Below are positions 12,011-23,254 of a DNA stretch of 64,000 bases, one piece after another. The position numbers and the translations under genes are program-made. The DNA lies in assembly GCA_009363875.1 (NCBI GenBank), contig CM018682.1, positions 56,752,031 through 56,816,030 on the forward strand, given 5' to 3'. The stretch's first letter is position 1, and every line of letters starts with the position of its first letter. The notes beneath the pieces were generated by a model that saw only the letters and a list, made by a program, of their open reading frames with translations, was not told the DNA's origin and made no database searches. This DNA is from Mikania micrantha (Eukaryota; Streptophyta; Magnoliopsida; Asterales; Asteraceae).

Positions 12011-13434
12011 GTGATCTTGATTCCCTATACAACTGACATCCACCTTACTTGAGTATTAATGATTTCATTAGATCATAATGATTTCATTATTATAATGATT
12101 CACACACATTTATGATTTCTGATTCCTTGAGTCTCTTGATCCTGATCTTTTGAATTCCCATGAATTACCATGATACTTGATTTATGATTATGATTCTTGG
12201 TTCTCAGATCACACACTGAGTTAAGATTCCTTGGAATATGATCTATTGATTTTGTTCATTTGATTTCACTTTGAATTTAGATTCTTGAATTTTGAGCTTG
12301 ATGGACTAAGGGTTGATTTAGAGTTTAAATTTAAGGTATTACTCATGAGAGTACTTAAATTTATTTGATAACTTGATCTGTTTAATAATTTCCTAGACAG
12401 GAATCTAGGAGTATCAATAAACATATATATGTAACAACATATAATAAATAAAAGCATTTAGATAAACAGTTTAAATAAAAACAGTTTACGCATGCTTCTC
12501 AGCCCCGCGTTTAAAAACAAAAATGTTAGAAAAGGGGCAATGAACTCACTTGTGTTGCTCTGAAATGAATTACCACAAAATGCGCACTCTTTGTTGTAGC
12601 TTAGGTATCTTCGGCTTCTGAGTTATTTTAAGAAAATTCGAGGACGATAAGTATATTCAGTGGTCGTCGTATCTAGGGTTTGGTCTCGGTGTGCAACTAC
12701 GTGTCCTAGATTACTAATGTATTTCTATGACTCTTTCTAATCGATCTAACTTAATCTAACTTATTACCCCTGAATACCCTTATCCCACGATTATTCGTCA
12801 TAAACCTCAAATTCACAAGCTATTGATTTATTCTATTTTAATTTAAAAGTTTAGAAAACCTCATTTATTTAATAAGTTTGAAAATCATTCCTTTTATATA
12901 CAAACATCATTTATTATGAATACAAAAGTGTACAAGTTATTTCGTTTTGAATTACACTTCATTAAAACGTAATTTATTTAAGTGAAAAGGATGATTAACA
13001 TGATGAGCTTAGAAGAAGCCCATTGGGCCAACTTTAGGCCCAATGTTAACCTTTGATCTGTATAACCCATCATAGATAATTCAAGTGAACCATCTTAATT
13101 TGGTTACAAGTTCTTATGAAATCTCCTAACGTTTAGATGTTGATAATTAAATTGACACTTGAACCGTAGACTATCGTTTCGCCCCACATGATTTTACAAT
13201 GAAATCCCGATGTGTTAACTTAACAAATGAATGTTAACAGTCCACATGTAGTTGTTGGCATGATTAAGAAACTCATCTTCTTTAGAACCCTAAGCCACTC
13301 TCATGCAAAGGTGACCACACTCATGTGTAACTTAGCCTACCCATAGCCATTCTAGAATTCGACCCACTAGGATTTTGTGCTAGTGAGATGTATCTAAATG
13401 TGAGCCGTGGGTGAAGGGATTGGCCAAACAAATG

Positions 13435-13905
13435 GCCTTGGGCGAATGGGGACCGAATAAAGCTTGACCGCATGGAGTCTTGGCCGAACCAAGGTGGGCC
13501 AACTGAACTAGGTCATGGTTCAACTAGCTAGGGTCGAATGACAGAGAGAAGGTGGACCGTATGGGTCTCATTCTCAGTGAATCTTGGTCGAATGAGGACT
13601 GCCGAATGAATGTTGGCCGAAAGAGATGCTCGAGCGAATGGCTACTGGTCGAATAGGTTCCCACGAATGAGAGTCGGTCGAATGGTGCATTGGCCGAATG
13701 AGAACCAGTCGAATAAAGGCTTTGCCGACTGAACACAACCGCCGAATAAGAGATGGCCGAATGAAGGGCTCGGTCGAAAGAAAGCAGTCGATCGAATAGC
13801 TGTTCATTCGGCGAAAGGAAGCAGAGTCATACGCTGTTGGCCATTCGGCGAGTGAGGTCTCACTCATTCGGCGAGCTGAAGGTGATGGCCATTCGGCCGT
13901 TCCTC
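13435..13905 (-). repeat. CATTCGGC / GCCGAATG word array in the C LTR
   Basis: Around 20 copies of CGAATG-type words (GCCGAATG, GTCGAATG, GGCGAATG on the plus strand) and, toward 13905, the reverse complement ATTCGGCG occur at irregular spacing. Mixed orientation makes the array able to fold on itself. It lies within the first presumed intron of the LTR leader. The 5' LTR copy was split by the copia element at its left edge. Confidence 0.85.
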
Positions 13906-15005
13906 CTTGTGGGTGCAGTCCTCACAGATCCGGGTTTAAGGCTGGGTTTCGAACCAACCTTTGTTCCTAACATGTTTTTACAACTTCGTGAGTGATTTCC
14001 TTAGATGGTTATGGCTTGAAACCGGTTTTTAACAGTAGGGTTCGAACTAGGGTTTGAAAACCCTAAAACCGAAAAGAAAACTCGTTTTTACCTCGAATCA
14101 ACTGGTTCAAAGCTTAGATCGGTTGTACTTTCACGATCTACAAGTGTTGGTGGTGATTTTGACACCAAGAACATCCAAAATGATGGTGATTTGAGCTAGA
14201 AATCTTAGTGAGAAGGTAGAAATTCTTGTGAAGGTTTAGAGAGAGAAAGTAGAGAGAGAGTGGGACGATTTTAGAACTTGAATTCTGGTTGGTGGTGGTT
14301 GTTATCACCATTAATGCCTCATTAAATGAGGTGGAAATACCGGGTTCGTTCGGGTTTGTTCGGTTTCGCGTGTTTTCGCATAGAAACGTCGGTTTCTCGT
14401 CGTTTTCGTTACGAAACGACCCGATTTTAAAGAGAGAATTTAGAAAATTATTTTAGGTTGTGATTCCTAATAAATTACTAAATATCTTATAATTATTTAA
14501 TTTACAAAATATTTATTTAACGTTTAAATCGAATCGCGCGGTCATCGCGCGTATTTGTTCGAATCGTCACCCGATCAAACACGACGATAACTACACTTTT
14601 CAATATTGTTTTCTAATTATTGAATATCATTCAGAACGTTAAACTTTCAGAATTATTCGTACAGATCGTCACCTATACAAATAATCCGTCGGTTTAGCAT
14701 TCACGTAACGACATTCGTGCTGTTTTGTTCTGTAAAGCCTCACATACGTTTATACATAATAAAATCCTAACAAAAAAAATCACATGATGGTTCTGTGTTG
14801 CCAGATAATTATCTGACTCAAGAACCATTGTTCTGGACTGAGTTTTCTGAATTGATTATGAATTCTCAGTTTTGATAGCATAAAATGATACTGAAACTTG
14901 ATATGAATATGAAATACACTGAATTACATAAGACTTGTACCTGATTACTGTTCACGTACTGTTTACGATCACTGTTCCGGTGACGTTTCCGGCACTGATG
15001 TTACA

Positions 15006-15019
15006 GTCTCCCCTTGTTA
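15006..15019 (-). other. Element C polypurine tract
   Basis: The minus strand reads AACAAGGGGAGAC directly before the LTR start TGTAACATC, the normal place for plus-strand priming. Confidence 0.8.
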
Positions 15020-15039
15020 GAGAAATTTCTTCCTGAAAT

Positions 15040-15828
15040 TTAAAAGTCATTATTGGGTACGGCTTCCTCTTCAAACAGCTGGGGATACTTTGACTTCATG
15101 TGATCTTCACGTTCCCAAGTAAACTCGGGCCCGCGTCTTGAATTCCAACGAACCTTTACTATCGGAATACGGCTTCGCCTCAGTTGCTTGACTTTGCGAT
15201 CCATAATCTCTAAAGGTTCTTCGATAAAGTGCAACTGATCATCAACTTGAATCTCTTCGAGTGGAATGACGAGTGATTCGTCAGCAAGGCATTTCTTTAA
15301 GTTCGAGACATGAAACACGTCATGCACACCACTGAGTTCATCTGGTAATCTCAGTCGATAAGCTACAGGACCGATACATTCGATGATTTCAAACGGTCCC
15401 ACATATCGTGGTGCTAACTTGCCTTTTGTTCCAAAGCGTACTTCCCCTTTCCAAGGAGAAACCTTCAACATGACACGGTCTCCCACTTGGAATTCCAACG
15501 GCTTACGCCGTTTGTCAGCGTAGCTTTTCTGTCTGCTTCTTGTAGCTTGCAATCTTCTCTGAATCTGAGCAATCTTGTCAGTGGTCTCCTGAATAAGTTC
15601 TGGCCCAGTTATACGATTATCTCCCACTTCAGTCCAACAGATCGGTGATCGACATTTACGGCCATAAAGAGCCTCGAATGGTGCACATCCGATACTGCTG
15701 TGATAACTGTTGTTGTAGGAGAACTCGATCAGTGGCAAATGAGAATCCCAATTCCCACCGAAATCCAAAATACAGGTTCTTAACATATCCTCTAGGGTCT
15801 GGATTGTACGTTCGCTTTGACCGTCCGT
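15040..15828 (-). pseudogene. Element C pol, segment 3: end of integrase and chromodomain
   Basis: This is the open frame from the nonsense codon at 15829-15831 to the natural stop at 15040. It holds the last integrase core helix (YNNSYHSSIGCAPFEALYG), the GPY/F-like C-terminal domain (GKLAPRYVGPFEIIE) and a Tekay-type chromodomain near the end (IMDRKVKQLRRSRIPIVK ... FTWEREDHMKSKYPQLF). On its own it lacks the catalytic residues. An ATG at 15786 could start a 248-residue product, but nothing suggests that it does. Confidence 0.9.
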
Positions 15829-17034
15829 TTATGGATGGTAAGCCGTACTCAGATTATATTGTGTCCCTAGAGATTTCTGTAATGATTGCCAGAACCTTGA
15901 TGTAAATCTGCTGTCTCTATCAGAAATAATAGACAATGGCACACCGTGGCGTACCACTATCTCGTTGATGTACAATCTCGCCAGTTTATCCATCGTGAAA
16001 GTCTCACGCATCGGCAAGAAATGAGCAGATTTTGTCAAACGATCGATGATCACCCAAATCGTATCGTGACCACTGGAAGTGCGGGGTAGCTTGGTAATGA
16101 AGTCCATAGCTATTTGTTCCCACTTCCAGAGCGGAATCTCAGGCTGTTCCAGTAAACCAGACGGTCTCTGGTGTTCCGCCTTTACCTTCGCACACGTTAG
16201 GCATCGGCCGACGTACTTGGCTATGTCTTTCTTCATTCCCGGCCACCAATAAAATCCACGTAAATCTTGGTACATTTTATCAGCGCCTGGATGAACAGAA
16301 TATCTAGTCTTGTGTGCTTCATCGAATATAAGCTTTCTCAGTTCATCTACCGCAGGAATCCATATACGATCCAGGTAGTAGATCATTCCATCAAGCTTAG
16401 TCTCTAAATGTTTCTCTGCTCCGCAGTCAAGTTCTTTCTTCAAGTTTCCCTTATCGACTGATTCCTGTTGGACTTGAATGATTTTTTCTTGTAAGCTGTT
16501 CTGCACAGTCATCCCCATAGCCCTAACGCGTAGGGGTTTGACCCGTTCTTTCCGGCTCAAGGCATCAGCTACCACATTTGCCTTTCCCGGATGATACTTG
16601 ATCACACAATCGTAATCATTCAGAAGTTCAACCCAATGGCGTTGTCGCATGTTGAGCTCCTTCTGATCAAAAATATGCTGCAGACTCTTGTGATCAGTAA
16701 ATATGGTACACTTAGTGCCATATAAGTAATGTCTCCAGATCTTCAGTGCGAAGATTACTGCTCCCAGTTCAAGATCATGAGTAGTGTAATTCTTCTCATG
16801 AATCTTCAACTGTCTTGATGCATAGGCTATGACCTTGTCCCCTTGCATTAGTACGCAACCAAGTCCCTGATGGGATGCATCACAATACACAACAAAGTCA
16901 TCACATCCTTCTGGGAGAGATAGGATTGGAGCATCACACAATTTCTGTTTCAATGTCTGAAAAGCGTCTTCTTGTTTCTGTTCCCAGACAAACGGTTCAC
17001 TCTTCTGAGTTAACTTAGTGAGAGGCAAAGCTAT
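15829..17034 (-). pseudogene. Element C pol, segment 2: RNase H and integrase core
   Basis: This segment follows in frame after a nonsense codon (17035-17037) and ends at another (15829-15831, TAA where relatives have AAA). The RNase H domain has VVYCDASHQGLG, LELGAVIFAL and TDHKSLQHIF. After the linker ending in KANVVADALSR come the integrase zinc-binding domain (HPGADKMYQDL ... CLTCAKVKAEHQ) and the core with MDFITKLP and IISDRDSRF. Only two single-base nonsense changes separate it from its neighbours, so decay is recent. It would remove the RNA template and insert the cDNA. Confidence 0.92.
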
Positions 17035-18663
17035 CTAAGAAAAGTTCGAGATGAACCTCCTATAATAGCCTGCCAATCCCAGAAAAGACCGAATCTCCGT
17101 GGGTGTCTTCGGAGTGTCCCAGTTCTTTATTGCTTCAATCTTGGCGGGATCTACGTGTATTCCCTCACTGTTGACTACGTGACCAAGAAACTGAACTTCT
17201 CTCAGCCAAAATTCACATTTAGAGAACTTGGCATAAAGTTTCTGTTCCATCAACAGTTCCAAGATCTTTCTAAGATGTTGTTCATGTTCTGCTTTGCTCT
17301 TGGAATAAATCAATATGTCATCAATAAAGACAATGACAAACTGATCTAAATACGGCTTACACACTCGGTTCATGAGATCCATGAAAACCGCTGGTGCATT
17401 CGTCAATCCGAAAGGCATCACTAGAAATTCGTAATGCCCGTATCTGGTTCGGAAAGCCGTCTTCGGTATGTCTTCATCTTGAACTCTAAGCTGATGATAC
17501 CCGGACCGTAGATCGATCTTTGAGAAATACTGGGCTCCTTGCAATTGATCAAACAAGTCGTCAATCCTCGGTAGTGGATACCGATTCTTGATAGTTAACT
17601 TGTTCAATTCTCGATAGTCGATGCACATTCGAAACGATCCGTCTTTCTTCTTCACGAATAAGACCGGAGCTCCCCAAGGTGAGTAGCTCGGTCTGATGAA
17701 TCCTTTATCCAGTAATTCCTGCAACTGGTTCGACAATTCCTGCATCTCCGAAGGTGCTAGCCTGTAAGGAGATTTAGCAACAGGAGTTGCTCCAGGAACT
17801 AAGTCAATTCGGAACTCTACCGGTCGTACAGGTGGCAAACCTGGTAGGTCTTCAGGAAATACTTCCGAATACTCTTTTACGACTGGTACATATTGTATCT
17901 TCTTCTTGTCTTTCTCCTTTTCCACCACATGAGCCAGGAAAGCTACACATTGCTTCTGCAGACACTTACGCGCCTTTATGCATGAAATGATTTTGACACT
18001 TCGTTTTGCTTGATCCCCTCTAACTTCCAACACACTATCATCTGATAATGGAACTCGAAGTAGTTTCTCAGAACAGATGACTTCCACTCGATTAGAAGAA
18101 AGCCAATCCATTCCAACAATGATATCAAAACTGCCCAACTCCATCGGTATCAAGTCGATGGCAAATGTATGACCGTTAAGTGTCAATGGGCAATCCCTGT
18201 ATACTGTACTAACTGTAATCTGTTTTCCGTTAGCTACTTCTATAATGTAAGGGGAATCTAACTGTTCCTCTATAGAATCTAATTGGCATGCAAAATCGGC
18301 AGAGATAAAACTCTGATCCGCACCAGTGTCAAATAGAACAGATGCATAAAAGTCATGTAAGAGAAACGTACCAGTGACCACATTTGGGTCCTGGCGTGCA
18401 GCTGGTGCTCCAATAACAAAAGCTCTTCCACGAGGAGCTTGAACTGCTTGTTGAGCCTTCTTCGGGCAGTTCTTTGCAAAGTGGCCTTGTTCGCCACAGT
18501 TGAAACATCCACCATTGTTCTGATTGGCTGGTGGAGGAAGAGCTAAGGCAGCATTGTTGATTGCTGGATTTGGTGTCAATCTGCACTGTTGGACCCAGTG
18601 CCCTTTTCTTCCACACCCCGCGCATTGCGGCACTGGTTGTTTGCAGGATGATGATACTGGCAT
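17035..18663 (-). pseudogene. Element C pol, segment 1: nucleocapsid end, protease, reverse transcriptase
   Basis: The order is: zinc knuckles CAGCGRKGHWVQQC and CFNCGEQGHFAKNC (residues about 14-65), aspartic protease with LFDTGADQSFIS (about 110-121), then reverse transcriptase with YRELNKLT, VMPFGLTNAPAVF and the catalytic FIDDILIYS (about 435-445), to SFLGLAGYYRRFI. It overlaps gag by 88 nt in another frame. The family has gag and pol in one frame, so a one-base shift near 18655 separates them here. It ends in a TAG that replaces AAG in element E. The frame is otherwise fully open. Confidence 0.93.
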
Positions 18664-19703
18664 TTGTTACACAGAGGATGTGGGCCAGTATACTGTTTCT
18701 TTGGCAATTTCTGTTGTGCCACGGCTACTTGGTTGAGGGGAGTAGCCACATTGTAGTTCTTGATGAGTTTCTGCTTCTTATTATGGTGATGATGGGGTTT
18801 CTTTGACGATTCAACTTTGTTCTTTCCAGAGTCTGCTTCTTTCTTTAACACCCCAGAAGCTACCATAAGGTCAGTGAGTTTTCCAGCCAATCTCACTGCA
18901 GACTCGGCAGTGGTAGGGTTGGCTGAAACAACCATGCCCTGAATGCAGGTGGGGAGTCCACCTACATATCTGTCTATCCTTTTCTCTAAAGTCGGTACCA
19001 TATCCGGCACCAAAGCAACCAGCTCATGGTAACGAGTCGTATATCCCATGTGGTCTGCTCCTTTCATCACATGGCTAGACAGTTCCACTTCCAATCTTTG
19101 GAGCTCGTTTTTGGGGCAAAACTCTGTCCTCAGTAGAGTCTCGAATTCCTCCCATGGAATTGCCATAGCTTCATCTCTCCCTCTGGCATTAACTTGGCCG
19201 TTCCACCAAGTCAAAGCTCGCTTGTTGAATGTTCCAGCAGAGTAGCGAACCTTGTGGTGCTCTGGACAACTACAGAGATCCAGAGTGGCTTCTATTTTCT
19301 CTATCCATTGGATTAATCCAACGGCTCCTTCAGACCCACTAAAGCTGGGTGGCTTACAGCCCATAAAGGACTTGTAAGAGTGGTTTGAAGTACTACCAGT
19401 GTTTCCACTGACTTCTCTTGTTGAGTTGCCAGTATTGTTGATCTCATTACGGAAACGGCTGAACATTTCCGGCAGTGCCTCTTTCATCTGGCTGGTCATC
19501 TGACTGCTCAGAAAAGTCACCAATGCAATAGTAGCAGGATCCAGCATTGGTGTTGCGCTCGGGCCAGATGTTTGGGTTATCAATGGAGGAGGAGGAGGCG
19601 GTGGAGGAGGTGGCGGTGGTGAATCAGGTGGTGATGGTGTCGAAGAGTGTGGAGCTTGGTCCTGTGATAATGGCAACAGAGGAGGTTGTCTTCGCGGCGG
19701 CAT
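18576..19703 (-). CDS. Element C Gag
   Basis: This is the coat protein of the virus-like particle. I place the start at MPPRRQPPLL (19703) rather than the upstream in-frame ATG at 19760, because this opening follows the leader and matches the start MSPKRRPSPP in element E. It has a long proline run (about residues 27-40), a retrotransposon gag domain (about 105-290, with FSGSEGAVGLIQWIEKIE and GLPTCIQGM), and a basic, histidine-rich stretch before the first zinc ligand pair CNKCQYHH. The frame then shifts and the last 20 or so residues are out of register. The knuckles continue in the overlapping pol frame, so the true product was a Gag-Pol fusion. Confidence 0.88.
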   Translation of the reverse strand: MPPRRQPPLLPLSQDQAPHSSTPSPPDSPPPPPPPPPPPPLITQTSGPSATPMLDPATIALVTFLSSQMTSQMKEALPEMFSRFRNEINNTGNSTREVSGNTGSTSNHSYKSFMGCKPPSFSGSEGAVGLIQWIEKIEATLDLCSCPEHHKVRYSAGTFNKRALTWWNGQVNARGRDEAMAIPWEEFETLLRTEFCPKNELQRLEVELSSHVMKGADHMGYTTRYHELVALVPDMVPTLEKRIDRYVGGLPTCIQGMVVSANPTTAESAVRLAGKLTDLMVASGVLKKEADSGKNKVESSKKPHHHHNKKQKLIKNYNVATPLNQVAVAQQKLPKKQYTGPHPLCNKCQYHHPANNQCRNARGVEEKGTGSNSAD

Positions 19704-19862
19704 TCTGATCATAACCAAACGAATATTGGTTAGTGCAATGATCGAATGCAGAAGACACAATGCAATAATTCTTAAATCTTAAGTTCTCTACATGCAGGGT
19801 CCCTAGGTTATAGTCTAGGCCAAACCGTTTAAATAAGTGACCTATATTTCTCTATAACCATG

Positions 19863-19874
19863 GCTCTGATACAA
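19863..19874 (-). other. Element C primer binding site
   Basis: The minus strand reads TTGTATCAGAGC, one mismatch from the initiator methionine tRNA complement, three bases inside the LTR. Confidence 0.85.
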
Positions 19875-19877
19875 ATC

Positions 19878-22466
19878 TGTCACACCCCGAGCCGGCGGGG
19901 TACGATCGGGTTTCCCCGACGGGCGGAAGGTTCCCGGGGCGCGATATCGTGAGTGATAATCGTGATGATCAGATTGTTTACATTGCACATGATACAAATG
20001 AGAAATGCTAAATATAATAGAATTACAAAGTTAAATTACATCAGTATTGTTTATAATTTAACAATGTAAGTCTATCATCAACATCATAAATTTCTATCTT
20101 GTATTTACACAAGATATACAAAATAAATTGTATAATGATGTCTTCAAAAGTATGCAGGTCCAAAATGCTAAAGCCTTCTATCTGAAGTCCTAGTCCAAAA
20201 GGAATAACTCCTTAGTTGACCTGTTCGTCACCTGAGAAGTCATGCAAAAATCAAGTCAACACATGGTTGGTGAGTTCATATAGTTTTGTAAATGAAAATG
20301 ATTTGAAAACCTCTTCCGGTAAAGACCTTAACCTCATTAACATCACCTGTATCATCCAGATCGGTATGCTTATATATAGGGCATACCCCTAGGTCAAGGC
20401 TACAACCCCGCCCAGACGCCATCCCACCACATACTAATCCGCATAGGACATTGATGTTAATGATAATTAAGCATTTTTACCTAACACACCTCTGATTTAG
20501 ATTATGATTTCCCAAAACTTGATTTACCTTTGACTCTCTTGATTTTGAACATAGATACATGATTTCCCAAAATCAGTGATATTAGTAAATTGTCAACTAT
20601 TTAATCAAATAATTAATAAAACATTTAAATACAACTAAGACATGATGATTGGGTATGGTTTTTACTCAATCAATTAGACTTAGTTATTGGTGGTTGTCCA
20701 AGTTGTAACCTCTCACACGTGACCCATACCAGGCATAACTCACAAGGAGTATACCTGGGCGTGATGGGATTTTAATGATGCCCATACAGCCTGACCCAAA
20801 GGTCTTCTGTACCTGCGGGGACTTTAATGTTTTGCCCTTACAGCTTGACCCAAAGGTCTTCTGTACATGCGGGGACTTTAAGGATATCCTTTGATTCTTG
20901 ATCTCTTGATTTTCTTAGACTTTGATAATGATTTCCTTTGATAGTTCATGTTATTTCCCGTATAGCCTGACTACAAGAGTCTTCTATACCTGAAAGGGAC
21001 TTTATATGTGTGTTACACGTGATCTTGATTCCCTATACAACTGACATCCACCTTACTTGAGTATTAATGATTTCATTAGATCATAATGATTTCATTATTA
21101 TAATGATTCACACACATTTATGATTTCTGATTCCTTGAGTCTCTTGATCCTGATCTTTTGAATTCCCATGATTTACAATGATACTTGATTTATGATTATG
21201 ATTCTTGGTTCTCAGATCACACACTGAGTTAAGATTCCTTGGAATATGATCTATTGATTTTGTTCATTTGATTTCACTTTGAATTTAGATTCTTGAATTT
21301 TGAGCTTGATGGACTAAGGGTTGATTTAGAGTTTAAATTTAAGGTATTACTCATGAGAGTACTTAAATTTATTTGATAACTTGATCTGTTTAATAATTTC
21401 CTAGACAGGAATCTAGGAGTATTAATAAACATATATATGTAACAACATATAATAAATAAAAGCATTTAGATAAACAGTTTAAATAAAAACAGTTTACGCA
21501 TGCTTCTCAGCCCCGCGTTTAAAAACAAAAATGTTAGAAAAGGGGCAATGAACTCACCTGTGTTGCTCTGAAATGAATTACCACAAAATGCGCACTCTTT
21601 GTTGTAGCTTAGGTATCTTCGGCTCCTGAGTTATTTTAAGAAAATTCGAAGACGATAAGTATATTCAGTGGTCGTCGTATCTAGGGTTTGGTCTCGGTGT
21701 GCAACTACGTGTCCTAGATTACTAATGTATTTCTATGACTCTTTCTAATCGATCTAACTTAATCTAACTTATTACCCCTGAATACCCTTATCCCACGATT
21801 ATTCGTCATAAACCTCAAATTCACAAGCTATTGATTTATTCTATTTTAATTTAAAAGTTTAGAAAACCTCATTTATTTAATAAGTTTGAAAATCATTCCT
21901 TTTATATACAAACATCATTTATTATGAATACAAAAGTGTACAAGTTATTTCGTTTTGAATTACACTTCATTAAAACGTAATTTATTTAAGTGAAAAGGAT
22001 GATTAACATGATGAGCTTAGAAGAAGCCCATTGGGCCAACTTTAGGCCCAATGTTAACCTTTGATCTGTATAACCCATCATAGATAATTCAAGTGAACCA
22101 TCTTAATTTGGTTACAAGTTCTTATGAAATCTCCTAACGTTTAGATGTTGATAATTAAATTGACACTTGAACCGTAGACTATCGTTTCGCCCCACATGAT
22201 TTTACAATGAAATCCCGATGTGTTAACTTAACAAATGAATGTTAACAGTCCACATGTAGTTGTTGGCATGATTAAGAAACTCATCTTCTTTAGAACCCTA
22301 AGCCACTCTCATGCAAAGGTGACCACACTCATGTGTAACTTAGCCTACCCATAGCCATTCTAGAATTCGACCCACTAGGATTTTGTGCTAGTGAGATGTA
22401 TCTAAATGTGAGCCGTGGGTGAAGGGATTGGCCGAACAAATGGCCTTGGGCGAATGGGGACCGAAT
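19878..22466 (-). mobile_element. Element C 5' LTR, inner part (before the copia insertion)
   Basis: It runs from TGTCACACC at 19878 to the copia insertion site. It matches 10869-13457 almost base for base. It carries the same splice-like signals: exon-like block 21625-21558 with CACAG|GTGAGTTC, and acceptor TTCTCAG at 20232-20234. The last five bases, CGAAT (22462-22466), are the left target duplication of the copia element. Confidence 0.93.
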
Positions 22467-23028
22467 TGTAGGATAAGATGTTCTCATTTGATCAATAGCA
22501 GCGGAATTCAATGATGAATTAGCTCAATATTAGCAAGAACAAAGTTAATTCAATCAAACAGTAAAACACAAGTTTGTTATAGAGAGAGAATTTCTGCAAA
22601 AGGAAATAATTCTTTGAATCGCAATAACTTCGTTAATAAATTCAATGTGTCAACTGCCCTAATATAGAAGCAGTGACGTCTGATGATGTCACAAGATGTT
22701 GACATCTAACAGACAAAATATAACTACTGAAAATAACCAAACAACTGAAAGAAGACGACAACATCTGATGAGTAAACTACTCATCAGACTTTTTACAAGT
22801 ATTGAAAGGAAACTACTGAAGACTAAACTAAACATCACAACAGCTGAAAGCTAACACTTCAGCTGTTGTGAACAACGTCTGAAGACTTGTTCTTCAGAGC
22901 TTGTAACTCTTCAGATCTTCTCTTCAACAATTGTTTGTCTTCAGCCTTTGTGTTCTTTTTCAGTTGTTGTGAGCCTATGGGACTTAGAGGATTTTCTGAT
23001 CCGGCTCATTGGTTCTTTTGGTCCAACA
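22467..23028 (-). mobile_element. Copia 3' LTR (562 bp)
   Basis: It starts TGTAGGATAAG and ends GGTCCAACA on the plus strand; on the minus strand it is TGTTGG...CCTACA. It contains the inverted repeat TGATGAGTA/TACTCATCA-like near 22766-22787 and many CTTCAG/CTGAAG words at 22850-22945. Confidence 0.95.
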
Positions 23029-23041
23029 AACTCCCCCTGAA
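23029..23041 (-). other. Copia polypurine tract
   Basis: The minus strand reads TTCAGGGGGAGTT immediately upstream of the 3' LTR. Confidence 0.85.
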
Positions 23042-23254
23042 CCAATGCAGCCAAAACCTCTAATTATTAGTTGTCCCACTTATTGTTGATTTTCCAGGCA
23101 GAAAGATGTGTCTTTTTCCTTAGAGATCAGCTTCTAAGATGACCAATTAAGTGTAGGCCTGGATGACAGCAGCTTCAGAAAATATAACAGTTGAAGAATG
23201 AGAGGGAACTCCAATTGGGGAATGGACTAAGAGTTGTTGCCTCTCTCATTGAAG

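Larger units (their letters stand above)
10869..15005 (-). mobile_element. Element C 3' LTR (4137 bp)
   Basis: This is the uninterrupted LTR copy. In its own sense it has, from 15005 down: an upstream block with GCGAAACCGAAC; the leader box (about 14165-14145); donor-like CGAG|GTAAAAA (14092/14091); the CATTCGGC word array; acceptor-like AACTCAG (12618); an exon-like block 12617-12550; a donor GTGAGTTC (12549); TATA-type modules; acceptor-like TTCTCAG (11221); and the conserved end GATATCGCGCCCC...GGTGTGACA. The base before the second donor is A here but G in the 5' copy (21558). Confidence 0.92.

Noticed and set aside
12266..12457. 63-residue minus-strand frame, repeated at 21274-21465
   Set aside because: The duplication is explained by the two C LTRs; the sequence is low-complexity Leu/Ser/Asn with no family.
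13524..13867. Arg/Ser-rich frames on the minus strand, repeated at 32573-32916, as a duplicated gene
   Set aside because: They are frames through the word array in the two LTR copies of element C.
18576..18663. A programmed frameshift between Gag and Pol in element C
   Set aside because: Related chromoviruses use one frame and C also has two nonsense codons, so a decay mutation is simpler; a programmed shift cannot be fully excluded.
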